Below are positions 1 through 6,598 of a stretch of 24,425 bases of DNA, piece by piece; position 1 is the first letter of the stretch; each line of letters opens with the position of its first letter. The stretch lies in contig JACRMD010000043.1 in assembly GCA_016215085.1 (NCBI GenBank), positions 1 through 24,425 of the forward strand, read 5' to 3'. This DNA comes from Solirubrobacterales bacterium (GTDB lineage Bacteria > Actinomycetota > Thermoleophilia > Solirubrobacterales > Solirubrobacteraceae). The position numbers were made by a program, and so were the translations under genes. The notes under the pieces are model-generated. The model made no database searches. It worked only from the letters and a program-made list of their open reading frames with translations, and was not told where the DNA came from.

Positions 1-191
1 CGACGGTCACCACGGGCCGCACGTCGACCACCGCGCGCGCGACGGTGCCCTCGACCGTGACGCGCTCGGGCCCCAAGCACCTGGCGTTCACGGGCGCCGA
101 GCCGATCGTCGTCGGCCTCGGCGGCGCCTCGCTCATGCTGCTGGGCTTCGTCCTGCACCGCCGCCGGCGGACGGACCGGCCGGCCGCGTAG
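1..191 (+). CDS. C-terminal end of LAxTG cell-wall-anchored surface protein (partial)
   Basis: Only the last 62 codons lie in the window; the frame enters at base 3 and stops at TAG 189-191. The visible part is a Thr/Ser/Ala-rich linker followed by a sorting signal: LAFTG (bases about 87-101), a hydrophobic stretch of about 22 residues (VVGLGGASLMLLGFV core) and a basic tail (HRRRR). This is the layout of a sortase substrate, and LAxTG is the motif preferred by actinobacterial class E sortases. The sortase gene on the opposite strand ends inside this gene (59-bp overlap), which suggests that enzyme and substrate are partners. The sorting signal is seen directly; the pairing is inferred. The function of the extracellular part cannot be told. 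Confidence 0.8.
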   Translation, partial: TVTTGRTSTTARATVPSTVTRSGPKHLAFTGAEPIVVGLGGASLMLLGFVLHRRRRTDRPAA

Positions 192-1251
192 GCGGCGTCG
201 CGGCACCGCGCGGGGTCGCCCGCTCCAGGCGGGCCACGACGACGATCCGCTGCGCCGCGCTGTAGAGCGGGTGGCAGGCGGTCAGCGCCAGCCGGTCGCG
301 GCCGGCGGGGCGGAAGACCGAGACGTCCTCGGGCTTGACGATCCGCGTGCCCTCGACCCGGTAGCGGAAGCTGCCGTAGGGCATGCGCAGGTCGATGGCG
401 TCGCCCTTGCGCAGGTCGTCGAGGTGGCGGAAGGGGGCGCCGTAGGTCGTGCGGTGGCCGGCGATGCCGACGGTGCCCGGCTCGCCCGGCAGGACCGTGT
501 CGCCGTAGTGGCCCGGGCCCTTGCGCAGGCTCGCGCCGCCCGTGCCCTGCACGACGACCTGCCTGGCGCCGAGGCGCGGGATCTCCAGGCGGCCGATCGC
601 CTCGCCCGGGTCGGCCTGGTTGCCGAGCGTGCGGGCCAGCGCGCGCATGCGCACCTCGGGGCGGTCGGGCAGGCTCGGGGCGGCCGCGGTGGCCAGCGAG
701 CGGTCGAGCCGGGCGAGGTCGTCGCCGAGCGCGGACTGCTGGCGGGCGGAGTAGAGCGCGGAGAGCGGCTCCTGCCAGACGACCGTCGCCACGGCGTCGG
801 CCACCGCGAGGGCACCGGTGGCCATGAGGACGGCGGGCAGCGTGGGGAGGAGGCGGCGCGGGCGCGGGACGCGGACGGGCTCGGGGGCCGGGGCCGCGAG
901 GCGCGCCTTCAGCGCCGCGATCTCGGCGCCGAGCTCGGCGACGCGCGCGCGCAGGTCCGCGACGTCGGGCGCGGGCCTGTGGCGGCCCGCGACGTACGGC
1001 GGCTCGAGCCACCAGTCGCCCGGCTGCACGATCACGTGCAGCGGCAGCACGTAGTCCAGGGCGAAGGGGCCGGCGGGGAGGAGAACGGGCGCGCCGGAGG
1101 GCGGCACGCGCTGCAGCAGGTCGCCGTCCTCGATCAGCAGCGCGGGCGGCGCGATCGCCGCTTCCGTGCGGCCGTGCACGCGGACGACGACCGCGCCAGG
1201 GGCGCCGCCGACGTGCTCTGAGCCTGTGACCTCGAGGACCACTGCCCTCAA
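133..1251 (-). CDS. Class E sortase with N-terminal cytoplasmic extension
   Basis: Transpeptidase expected to cut LAxTG proteins between Thr and Gly and attach them to peptidoglycan. Length is 372 aa. The catalytic triad is visible: His266 (GIAGHRTTYG), Cys326 (LTACHP) and Arg335 (AQRIVVVA). One transmembrane segment lies at about 134-158, so the catalytic domain is outside (type II topology). Before it sit about 95 residues rich in predicted beta strands and then a short coiled coil (about 97-120, heptads of L/A/V with R/E), which is longer than the usual short sortase N-terminus. The tail after residue 345 is low-complexity Gly/Pro/Ala. The start is uncertain: TTG at 1251 has no clear ribosome site, and GTG at 1242 follows a GAGGG. 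It lies 10 bp after the upstream regulator gene on the same strand, so the two may be co-transcribed. It overlaps the convergent LAFTG gene. Confidence 0.9.
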   Translation of the reverse strand: MRAVVLEVTGSEHVGGAPGAVVVRVHGRTEAAIAPPALLIEDGDLLQRVPPSGAPVLLPAGPFALDYVLPLHVIVQPGDWWLEPPYVAGRHRPAPDVADLRARVAELGAEIAALKARLAAPAPEPVRVPRPRRLLPTLPAVLMATGALAVADAVATVVWQEPLSALYSARQQSALGDDLARLDRSLATAAAPSLPDRPEVRMRALARTLGNQADPGEAIGRLEIPRLGARQVVVQGTGGASLRKGPGHYGDTVLPGEPGTVGIAGHRTTYGAPFRHLDDLRKGDAIDLRMPYGSFRYRVEGTRIVKPEDVSVFRPAGRDRLALTACHPLYSAAQRIVVVARLERATPRGAATPPTRPAGPSAGGGAGRSPAA

Positions 1252-1261
1252 TGATCGGCTG

Positions 1262-2993
1262 TCAGCGGGCGTGCTTGGCGATCAGGTAGTCGGCGACCCG
1301 CTGCGAGGCCGTCCGCAGGCGCCGGAAGTACGTCGCGCGGGAGACGTGCAGCTCGTCGGCGGCGAGCTCGTGGCTGGCCGCCGGGTCGAGGTAGCCGCGC
1401 TCGACCACGCGGCGCAGCAGCTGCTCGTCGGGCGACCCGCCGAACGCGCCGTTGAGCGCGTCCTCGACCTCGGCGCGGACCGACGCCGCGCGCTCCTCGG
1501 GCGTCTCGCCGCGGGCCAGCGGGCTGGCGGCGAGCTCGAGCGGATGGTGGAGGTTGCGCAGCGCGTCGCGGACGACGTCGATGGTGATCGGGACCGCGGG
1601 CCCGGCGCTCTGCTCCTCGTGCGCGGGCGGCGTGAGCCCGAGCTCGCCGTAGACCGCGGCGCGCACGCCGCCGAGCAGGCCGTCGGCGGTGTGGTCGACG
1701 AGGTGGCACTCGATCACCTTGTCGTCGAACCGGAAGTCCAGGTGCTCGAGGTGCGTCGTGTTGATGGCCTTGGCAAAGGTGACCGCGGCCTCGTTGAACG
1801 GGTCGATCGGGATGAACGACCAGCGCGGGTTCTTCAGGCCCGAGCGCAGGATCGCCGCGGTGTTGAGGATGGAGAGGACGGGGCTGGAGATGTCGCCGTG
1901 GCCGACGAAGTCGATCGAGTCGCGCCAGATGAGCACCTCGCAGTTCTGCAGCTCGGCGCGCGCGTGGGCCAGCCAGGCGGAGAGGAGTTCGTCGCGCTCC
2001 CAGCTCGGCGAGGTCGACGACCATCCGCGGGCCGGTGAGCAGGCCCCGGTTGAACAGGTGGTCGGCGATGCGCCGCCGGAGCTCGCGTTCGCGTTCCGGG
2101 TTGCGGGCGCGCAGGTCGGCGCGCATCGCCTGGCGGACGATGTCGTGCAGCGCGACGCCGCCTCCGACCCGCTCGGAGAACGTGCGGCTGCGCAGCCACG
2201 CCTGGGCCTCGTCGGGGTCGACGTCGGGCAGGACGTCGCGCAGCATGCGGGCGTCGCAGACCCGGGCGATGGCGGCGACGCCGGCGACGTCGAGGTTGCC
2301 GCCGTCGAGCTCGGTCTCGGCGACCCGGCGGATGATCGCCCGGACGAGGTTCGGGTGCTCCTCGATGCGCTCGGGCCGCCAGGAGCCGCCGTCGCGGACG
2401 GCGTCGGCGGCCAGCGCGAGGGCCAGGGGGGAGCCGTCGGCCCACGCGACGAGCTGGCGGGCGAGCTCCTCGTCCTGGAGGCCGTGGGCCTTGACGAGCG
2501 CGTTGGCGTCCCGTGGCGGAAGCGGGTCCAGCTTGAGCTCGACGGCCAGGCGCTCCCAGCCGCCCTGGAACCAGGCGGCCTCGGGGGCGGTGCGGCCGGC
2601 GAGCACGACGAGCGAGCGGGCGGGCAGCGAGGGGAGGAGGCGGCCCCGGAGCCAGCCGCCGGCGGCCGACATGCGCTCGTAGGTGTCGAACAGGACCAGC
2701 GGCTGGCGGTCGGCGTCGACGTCGCCGAGCGCGCGCTCGATCTCCCCCGGCACGGGCGCGAGCTCGCGACCCTCGACCAGGTGGGAGTGCCAGCCCTTCT
2801 CCTCGCCGCGGCGTGCGACCTCTCGGAGGAGCGTGCTCTTGCCGATGCCGCCCGGCCCGTGGACGAGCACGACCTGGGCAGGGGGGTCGTCCGTGAACAG
2901 GGAATCGAAGAACTCGAGCTCCCGCTCCCGGCCGACGAACCGCTGCGCATCCCTGGCTGCGAGTCGCTCGGCGAGCGTGGTTGGAGGGACCAC
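1262..2993 (-). pseudogene. P-loop ATPase / HTH regulator, interrupted by a frameshift near 2000
   Basis: The N-terminal part is an AAA_16/NB-ARC (STAND-like) NTPase: Walker A GPGGIGKS at residues 46-53, a Walker B-like VLFDTYE at about 100-106, then helical winged-helix-like sequence through residue about 330. Around bases 1995-2012 coding sense moves to another frame on the same strand (relative +1, that is one extra base or two missing). It resumes at WERDELLSAW and runs to TGA 1262-1264. The C-terminal part ends in a probable helix-turn-helix (ADELHVSRATYFRRLR), so the intact product of about 576 aa would be an ATP-dependent transcription regulator. The first frame also stays open to 1248, but its sequence past the break is Arg/Pro-rich and not protein-like. 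A genuine mutation and an assembly error cannot be separated here. The start is GTG/ATG-region codon at 2993, 20 bp from the divergent SDR. Its target may be the sortase gene 10 bp downstream (inference). Confidence 0.75.
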
Positions 2994-3013
2994 GGCCGGT
3001 AGCGTGCCATGCC

Positions 3014-3853
3014 GTGAGCGCTTCGTCCATCTTCCGGCCCGGCGTACTAGACGGCCGCGTGGCCGTGGTCACCGGGGGCGGCACGAACCTCGGGCGGCAC
3101 GCGGCGGCGGAGTTGCTCGCTTGTGGCGCCTCGGTCGTGATTGCGGGGCGGCGGGAGGAGGTGCTCGCTTCGGCCGCGTCTGAACTCGGTGCTCGCTGTG
3201 CCTACGTACCGGGGGACATCCGGTCTTCGGATGACGCGGCTCGGATCTGTGGGTTCGCCGTGGAGCGCTTCGGGGCGTTGGACGTGCTCGTCAACAACGC
3301 CGGCGGGCAGTACTTCGTGCCCGCGGAGTCGATCTCCGCGAAGGGCTGGCGTGCGGTCATGCGGCTCAACGTCGAGGGGACGGCGACGATGACTCACGCC
3401 GCGGTCTCCGCCGGCCTCGGTGCGCGTTCCGGCGGCGCGATCGTGAACGTGACGGTCTCGCCGCACCACGGGATGCCGGCGATGGCGCACACGGGCGCGG
3501 CTCGCGCCGCCGTCGAGTCGTTGACGCGGGAGTGGGCCGCGTCGTTCGCCGAGCGGGGGATCGCCGTCGTGGCCGCCGCGATCGGCCGCTTCGACACGGA
3601 GTCGCTGCGCAAGTACCCGGAGGTCGTGTGGCGCCAGGCGGCGCGCTCCGTGCCTTTGGGGCGCCTCGGGCGGATGGAGGAGTTCGGTTGGCTCGTCGCG
3701 ATGCTCGCCACTCCTTTGGGCCGGTCGCTTTTGGGCTCCGGCGTGACGCTCGACGGCGCCTGCGACAACTGGCACGGCCCCTGGCCGCCGCCGACGATGG
3801 TCGAGGACGACGGCACGGTGCCCACCGAAGCCCGCCGTCCGAGCCCCGCCTGA
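3014..3853 (+). CDS. Short-chain dehydrogenase/reductase, PECR-like (trans-2-enoyl-CoA reductase type)
   Basis: NAD(P)-dependent Rossmann-fold oxidoreductase, 279 aa from GTG 3014. This start is preferred because the TTG at 2981 would overlap the divergent regulator. The nucleotide-binding motif is TGGGTNLGR (20-28) and the strand motif is NNAGG (94-98). The segment around GGQYFVPAESISAKGW resembles peroxisomal trans-2-enoyl-CoA reductase (PECR). As in PECR, the usual YxxxK is replaced by HTGAAR (His159, Arg164), so this is a family trait and not decay. The expected role is reduction of an enoyl-CoA in lipid metabolism, inferred from family only. There is no good Shine-Dalgarno near 3014. The first half uses noticeably more T-ending codons (GCT, TGT, TCT) than neighbouring genes. 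It does not appear to belong to an operon; tRNA genes follow. Confidence 0.8.
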   Translation: MSASSIFRPGVLDGRVAVVTGGGTNLGRHAAAELLACGASVVIAGRREEVLASAASELGARCAYVPGDIRSSDDAARICGFAVERFGALDVLVNNAGGQYFVPAESISAKGWRAVMRLNVEGTATMTHAAVSAGLGARSGGAIVNVTVSPHHGMPAMAHTGAARAAVESLTREWAASFAERGIAVVAAAIGRFDTESLRKYPEVVWRQAARSVPLGRLGRMEEFGWLVAMLATPLGRSLLGSGVTLDGACDNWHGPWPPPTMVEDDGTVPTEARRPSPA

Positions 3854-3863
3854 GCCGCGCGGC

Positions 3864-3869
3864 TATCAT
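3864..3869 (+). promoter_or_regulatory. Possible -10 box for the tRNA genes
   Basis: TATCAT lies 13 bases before the tRNA-Gly 5' end and just after the SDR stop codon. No convincing -35 box is visible at the right distance. This is a weak, position-based call. Confidence 0.4.
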
Positions 3870-3882
3870 TGGCGCCGAGCTT

Positions 3883-3954
3883 GCGGGCGAGGTGTCAACG
3901 GTTGCACGGGAGCCTTCCAAGCTCTAAGAGCGGGTTCGAGTCCCGTCGCCCGCT
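3883..3954 (+). tRNA. tRNA-Gly (anticodon TCC)
   Basis: A full cloverleaf can be drawn. The acceptor arms are GCGGGCG/CGCCCGC, the D stem is GTGT/GCAC, the anticodon stem is GGAGC/GCTCT with loop CTTCCAA (anticodon TCC, reading GGA and other GGN codons), the variable loop has 4 nt, and the T arm is GCGGG-TTCGAGT-CCCGT. The discriminator base is T at 3954. CCA is not encoded. Length is 72 nt. Confidence 0.95.
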
Positions 3955-3973
3955 TCGCATCACCGCATAGCCA

Positions 3974-4047
3974 CGGGGAGTGGCGCAGTCTGGTAGCGCA
4001 CCCGGCTGGGGGCCGGGCGGTCGCAGGTTCAAATCCTGTCTCCCCGA
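3974..4047 (+). tRNA. tRNA-Pro (anticodon GGG)
   Basis: The cloverleaf has acceptor CGGGGAG/CTCCCCG, D stem GCGC/GCGC, anticodon stem CCCGG/CCGGG with loop CTGGGGG (anticodon GGG), a 5-nt variable loop and T arm GCAGG-TTCAAAT-CCTGT. The discriminator is A at 4047 and CCA is not encoded. It starts 19 bp after tRNA-Gly, so both are probably processed from one transcript. Confidence 0.95.
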
Positions 4048-4051
4048 TAAG

Positions 4052-4085
4052 CACGAAAGGTCCGCAAATGCGGGCCATTTTCGTG
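4052..4085 (+). terminator. Hairpin after the tRNA pair, probable terminator
   Basis: CACGAAA-GGTCCGC pairs with GCGGGCC-(AT)-TTTCGTG around the loop AAAT, giving a 14-bp stem with one G-T pair and a 2-nt bulge. It begins 5 nt after tRNA-Pro and is followed by no long T tract, so termination is likely but not certain. The rest of 4086-4161 up to the convergent amidohydrolase stop shows nothing recognisable. Confidence 0.55.
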
Positions 4086-4161
4086 GGCTGAGACGGGTGC
4101 GGCGGGCGGCTTCTTGGTCACGCCAGGGCTCTCGCGGCGTTCTCAGGGGCGCTGAACTCCG

Positions 4162-5214
4162 CTACACCGGGGCGACCCCCAGCTCGCGCCGCTTGGCGGC
4201 GATGTCGATGCCCTGCAGCCGCGCGAGGTTCTCGCCGAGGATCTTGCGCTTGGCCTGCTCGGTGAGCGGTGGGTAGCCGCGCTCCTCGACGATGTCACGG
4301 GGCAGCTCGAAGTTCCAGAGCTCCTCGAGCGCCCACTGCGGGTGCCAGATCGGCGTCTCGCCGCCGTAGATGATCTTGTCCTCGCCGCACCACCACAGCA
4401 TCTTGCCGAGCATCTCCGCGAAGACCCGCGGCTGGCGGCTGATGAAGTTCACTGTCGCCGCGATCGACGCGTACAGGTTGGGGTAGCGGACGATCTGCCA
4501 CAGCACCTCGTCCAGCCACGGCAGTCCGACGTGGAAGATGATGAAGTTGAGGTCGGGGAAGTTCGCCGCTGCGCCGTCCATGTCGAACGTGCGCGTGTGC
4601 TCGATCGGCTGCGGTCCGAGCGGCACGCCCTTGTGCACGCCGACGATCTTGATGCCGAGCTCCTGCGCGAGCTCGAACACCGGGTAGGCCACCCGTGGGT
4701 CGTCCATGCGCCACGGGAAGGGCTGCCCGTAGTCGTAGCGGACGTTGTAGAGCTTGAGCCCGCGGGCGCCGTGGTCCTCCACCTGGCGGCGCAGGAGGTC
4801 GAGCGCCTTCTTGCCCTCCAGCGGGTTGATCGACGCCCAGAACACCGCTCGGTCGGGGTGCTTGGCGGCCATCTCCGCGCACTTCTCCCATGGCGAGAGC
4901 CCGTCGTGGAACAGGTCCGTGAGCGGCAAGGGCTGAGCCACGATCATGTCCGTGTCGGAGCCCTCGATGATCATGTCGTAGATCTCGTCGACGCTCCACT
5001 CGCGGAAGAACTCCTCGCGCGACATCACGTGCTCGCCCTCGCGCGTCAGCAGCGTGTGGAACGCGTACAGGTGCTCGTCGAACAGCTCGCCGGGCGGACC
5101 GAGGGCGTTGGCCTTGTCGAAGTTGAAGATGTGGCAGACGCAGTCGAACACGAACGCGTCGACCTTGCGCTCGCGGCTGCCGGCGCCGTCCGGTCCGGAT
5201 TCGGTGGTGGCCAT
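4162..5214 (-). CDS. Amidohydrolase-2 family (TIM-barrel metal hydrolase-like) protein
   Basis: 350 aa, full length for the amidohydrolase-2/ACMSD-like family. Family landmarks are FDCVCHIF at 23-30, Lys154 (RGLKLYNV), His194 (VGVHKG), His228 (IIFHVG) and YGGETPI at 283-289. Two usual metal ligands differ: the first His of the HxH pair is Val26 (only His28 remains), and the Asp after strand 8 is Glu286. It may therefore bind metal differently or be a scaffold rather than a hydrolase. The substrate is unknown. The ATG at 5214 has a good AAAGGAG site 8 nt upstream and lies 3 bp after the MIP18-gene stop, so it is the last gene of a three-gene operon. From general knowledge, related amidohydrolases occur beside binuclear-iron monooxygenase operons; no such gene is visible here. 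Confidence 0.82.
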   Translation of the reverse strand: MATTESGPDGAGSRERKVDAFVFDCVCHIFNFDKANALGPPGELFDEHLYAFHTLLTREGEHVMSREEFFREWSVDEIYDMIIEGSDTDMIVAQPLPLTDLFHDGLSPWEKCAEMAAKHPDRAVFWASINPLEGKKALDLLRRQVEDHGARGLKLYNVRYDYGQPFPWRMDDPRVAYPVFELAQELGIKIVGVHKGVPLGPQPIEHTRTFDMDGAAANFPDLNFIIFHVGLPWLDEVLWQIVRYPNLYASIAATVNFISRQPRVFAEMLGKMLWWCGEDKIIYGGETPIWHPQWALEELWNFELPRDIVEERGYPPLTEQAKRKILGENLARLQGIDIAAKRRELGVAPV

Positions 5215-5217
5215 CTC

Positions 5218-5592
5218 TCAGGCTCCTTTCTGCTGGGCGAGCCGCTGCTCGCGGTACGGGATGAGCTGCTCGAGCGGGAGCGCGAGCTTGTCGCGCGCCG
5301 ACTCAGACAGACGCTCGGGTGTCCACACCGGCTCCCACACCGTGCGGACGTCGACGTGCTCGATGCCGTCGAGCTGGTGCAGGCGCTCCGGGATCGCCGT
5401 CGACATGCTCGCCACGAACGGGCACCAGCCGGTCGTGAGGACGAGGTCGACCTCGACGCGTGCGCCGGTGACGCGGACGTCCTCGACGACGCCCATGTCG
5501 ACGATGCTGATCCCGCGGTCGGCGCAGCACGGGTCGTAGACCTCGCGCAGGGCATCGACGACGGTCTCCGGGGTGATGGCGGGTTCGGTCAC
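5218..5592 (-). CDS. MIP18/DUF59 family protein (SufT/PaaD-like metal-sulfur assembly factor)
   Basis: 124 aa from GTG at 5592, a start fixed by the 4-bp overlap (GTGA) with the stop of the upstream SUMF1-fold gene. DUF59 landmarks are DPCCADRGISIVDMGVV (20-36), the TTGWCPF segment with the conserved Cys57-Pro (53-59) and VWEPVWTPERLSESAR (85-100). Members of this family help insert or assemble Fe-S clusters (SufT, PaaD, MIP18), so it probably supports metal-centre maturation of a partner in the same operon or elsewhere. The extra Cys pair at 22-23 (PCC) is not typical. A much longer open frame upstream is an Arg-rich shadow of the neighbour and was not used. Confidence 0.85.
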   Translation of the reverse strand: MTEPAITPETVVDALREVYDPCCADRGISIVDMGVVEDVRVTGARVEVDLVLTTGWCPFVASMSTAIPERLHQLDGIEHVDVRTVWEPVWTPERLSESARDKLALPLEQLIPYREQRLAQQKGA

Positions 5593-6296
5593 CGCATGTC
5601 GCTCCTCTCGATTGCGATCCGGAAGCCGGTGGTCGCCGTGGCGCGCTGCGGATCGGCGGGCAGCGCGCGTGCCGCCCGCACGCCCCATCCGCTGTCGAAG
5701 TACGACCCGCCGCGGACCGTTCGCCAGCCGTCGGGGTCGGGCGCGTCGCCGACCCACTCCCAGACGTTGCCCGCAAGCTGCTCGGCGCCGCCGGGGCCGC
5801 GTCCGGCGGGGTGGGCGTGCACCGGAACGGTCCAGCCCCAACCGGCCTCCGCGCTGTTGCAGCGCTCGGGGTCGAAGACGTCGCCCCAGGGCCACGTCCG
5901 CGCGTCCGTCCCGCGTGCGGCGGCCTCCCACTCGTCACCGGTCGGCAGCCGCACGGCGCGGCACAACGTCTCCGAGGCCCACGCGCAGAACGCGACGGCG
6001 TCGGCGAACGTGACCTCGGTGGCGGGATGGTCGGCGAGCTGCTCGGCCTCCAGGCGGCGCCGCAGGACATCCCGGACCGTGTGGCCGGTCTCTTCCACGA
6101 AGCGGCGCACGTGAGCCGTGGCGACCGGCCAGCGGCCGATGAGCACGCCGCCCAGTGAGACGGCGCGCGTCCCGCCGTCGCCGAGGCGGTAGGTGCCGGC
6201 TGCCACCGGGACGCAGGCATCCAGCGGCGGCTTCCGGCGCTGGGGCGGGGGCGCGGGAGACGAGCACCGCGGTGCGGGGAAGAGCCCGTCGGACAC
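5589..6296 (-). CDS. SUMF1/FGE-sulfatase-fold protein without the FGE catalytic cysteines
   Basis: 235 aa, first gene of the minus-strand operon. Formylglycine-generating-enzyme fold motifs appear in order: RLPTGDEWEAAARG (116-129), TWPWGD (134-139), CN (146-147), LAGNVWEWV (174-182), WRTVRGGSYF (191-200) and ATTGFRI (221-227). True FGE carries two catalytic cysteines just after the RGGS motif; here that stretch (FDSGWGVRAAR) has none, and the protein has no Cys after residue 146. It is therefore unlikely to make formylglycine and may be another kind of oxidoreductase, ligand-binding protein or partner. The start is GTG at 6296 with no strong ribosome site, so the first 28 Pro-rich residues are doubtful. 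A TAGCGT (minus strand, 6310-6315) could be its -10 box. Confidence 0.85.
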   Translation of the reverse strand: MSDGLFPAPRCSSPAPPPQRRKPPLDACVPVAAGTYRLGDGGTRAVSLGGVLIGRWPVATAHVRRFVEETGHTVRDVLRRRLEAEQLADHPATEVTFADAVAFCAWASETLCRAVRLPTGDEWEAAARGTDARTWPWGDVFDPERCNSAEAGWGWTVPVHAHPAGRGPGGAEQLAGNVWEWVGDAPDPDGWRTVRGGSYFDSGWGVRAARALPADPQRATATTGFRIAIERSDMR

Positions 6297-6598
6297 GATC
6301 GTGCACGCAACGCTACGCCGCGGCCCGTTCCGGGGGAAGGGCGGACGTCGTCAGCATCGAAACACGAGGCCGCCGCGGCCAGGGACCCTCATGCCGAGAG
6401 CCCGAGTCCTCGTCGGTGTCGCCCGCCCGCGATGCCGAAGTCCTGCTGTCCGAGCACGTGGACGCTCAGACGCTCCGCGGCGATCTCTACGCGGGATTAG
6501 GCGGTCAGCGCCCAGAGGAGTAGCTTCGGTGTACGCGATACCCCGCGACGCGTCGGCCCGAGCGGCACAGGGTTCCCTCCCGAGACCGGAGGCACGAC
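6297..6598. other. Divergent intergenic region of about 300 bp
   Basis: It separates the SUMF1 operon (minus) from the glycan operon (plus) and so should hold both promoters. Weak candidates are TAGCGT on the minus strand (6310-6315) and TTAGGC-18-TAGCTT on the plus strand (6497-6526). A 35-codon open frame from GTG 6416 to TAG 6521-6523 (with EVLLSEHVDAQTL) looks somewhat protein-like and could be a gene remnant or small gene. It has no ribosome site and was not called. Confidence 0.4.

Noticed and set aside
2981..3013. TTG start at 2981 for the PECR-like gene
   Set aside because: It would overlap the divergent regulator start and adds a non-conserved leader; GTG 3014 fits better.
3866..4078. 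70-codon minus-strand frame with GETGFEPATARPP
   Set aside because: This is the familiar false protein read from the antisense of tRNA genes; both tRNAs fold cleanly.
3883..4085. tRNA pair as an integration site for a mobile element
   Set aside because: No integrase, no repeated 3' tRNA fragment and no foreign-looking genes adjacent were seen.
4342..6114. Long plus-strand open frame of 590 codons over the amidohydrolase operon
   Set aside because: Val/Arg/Asp-rich antisense shadow; the minus strand carries three recognisable proteins with coupled starts and ribosome sites.
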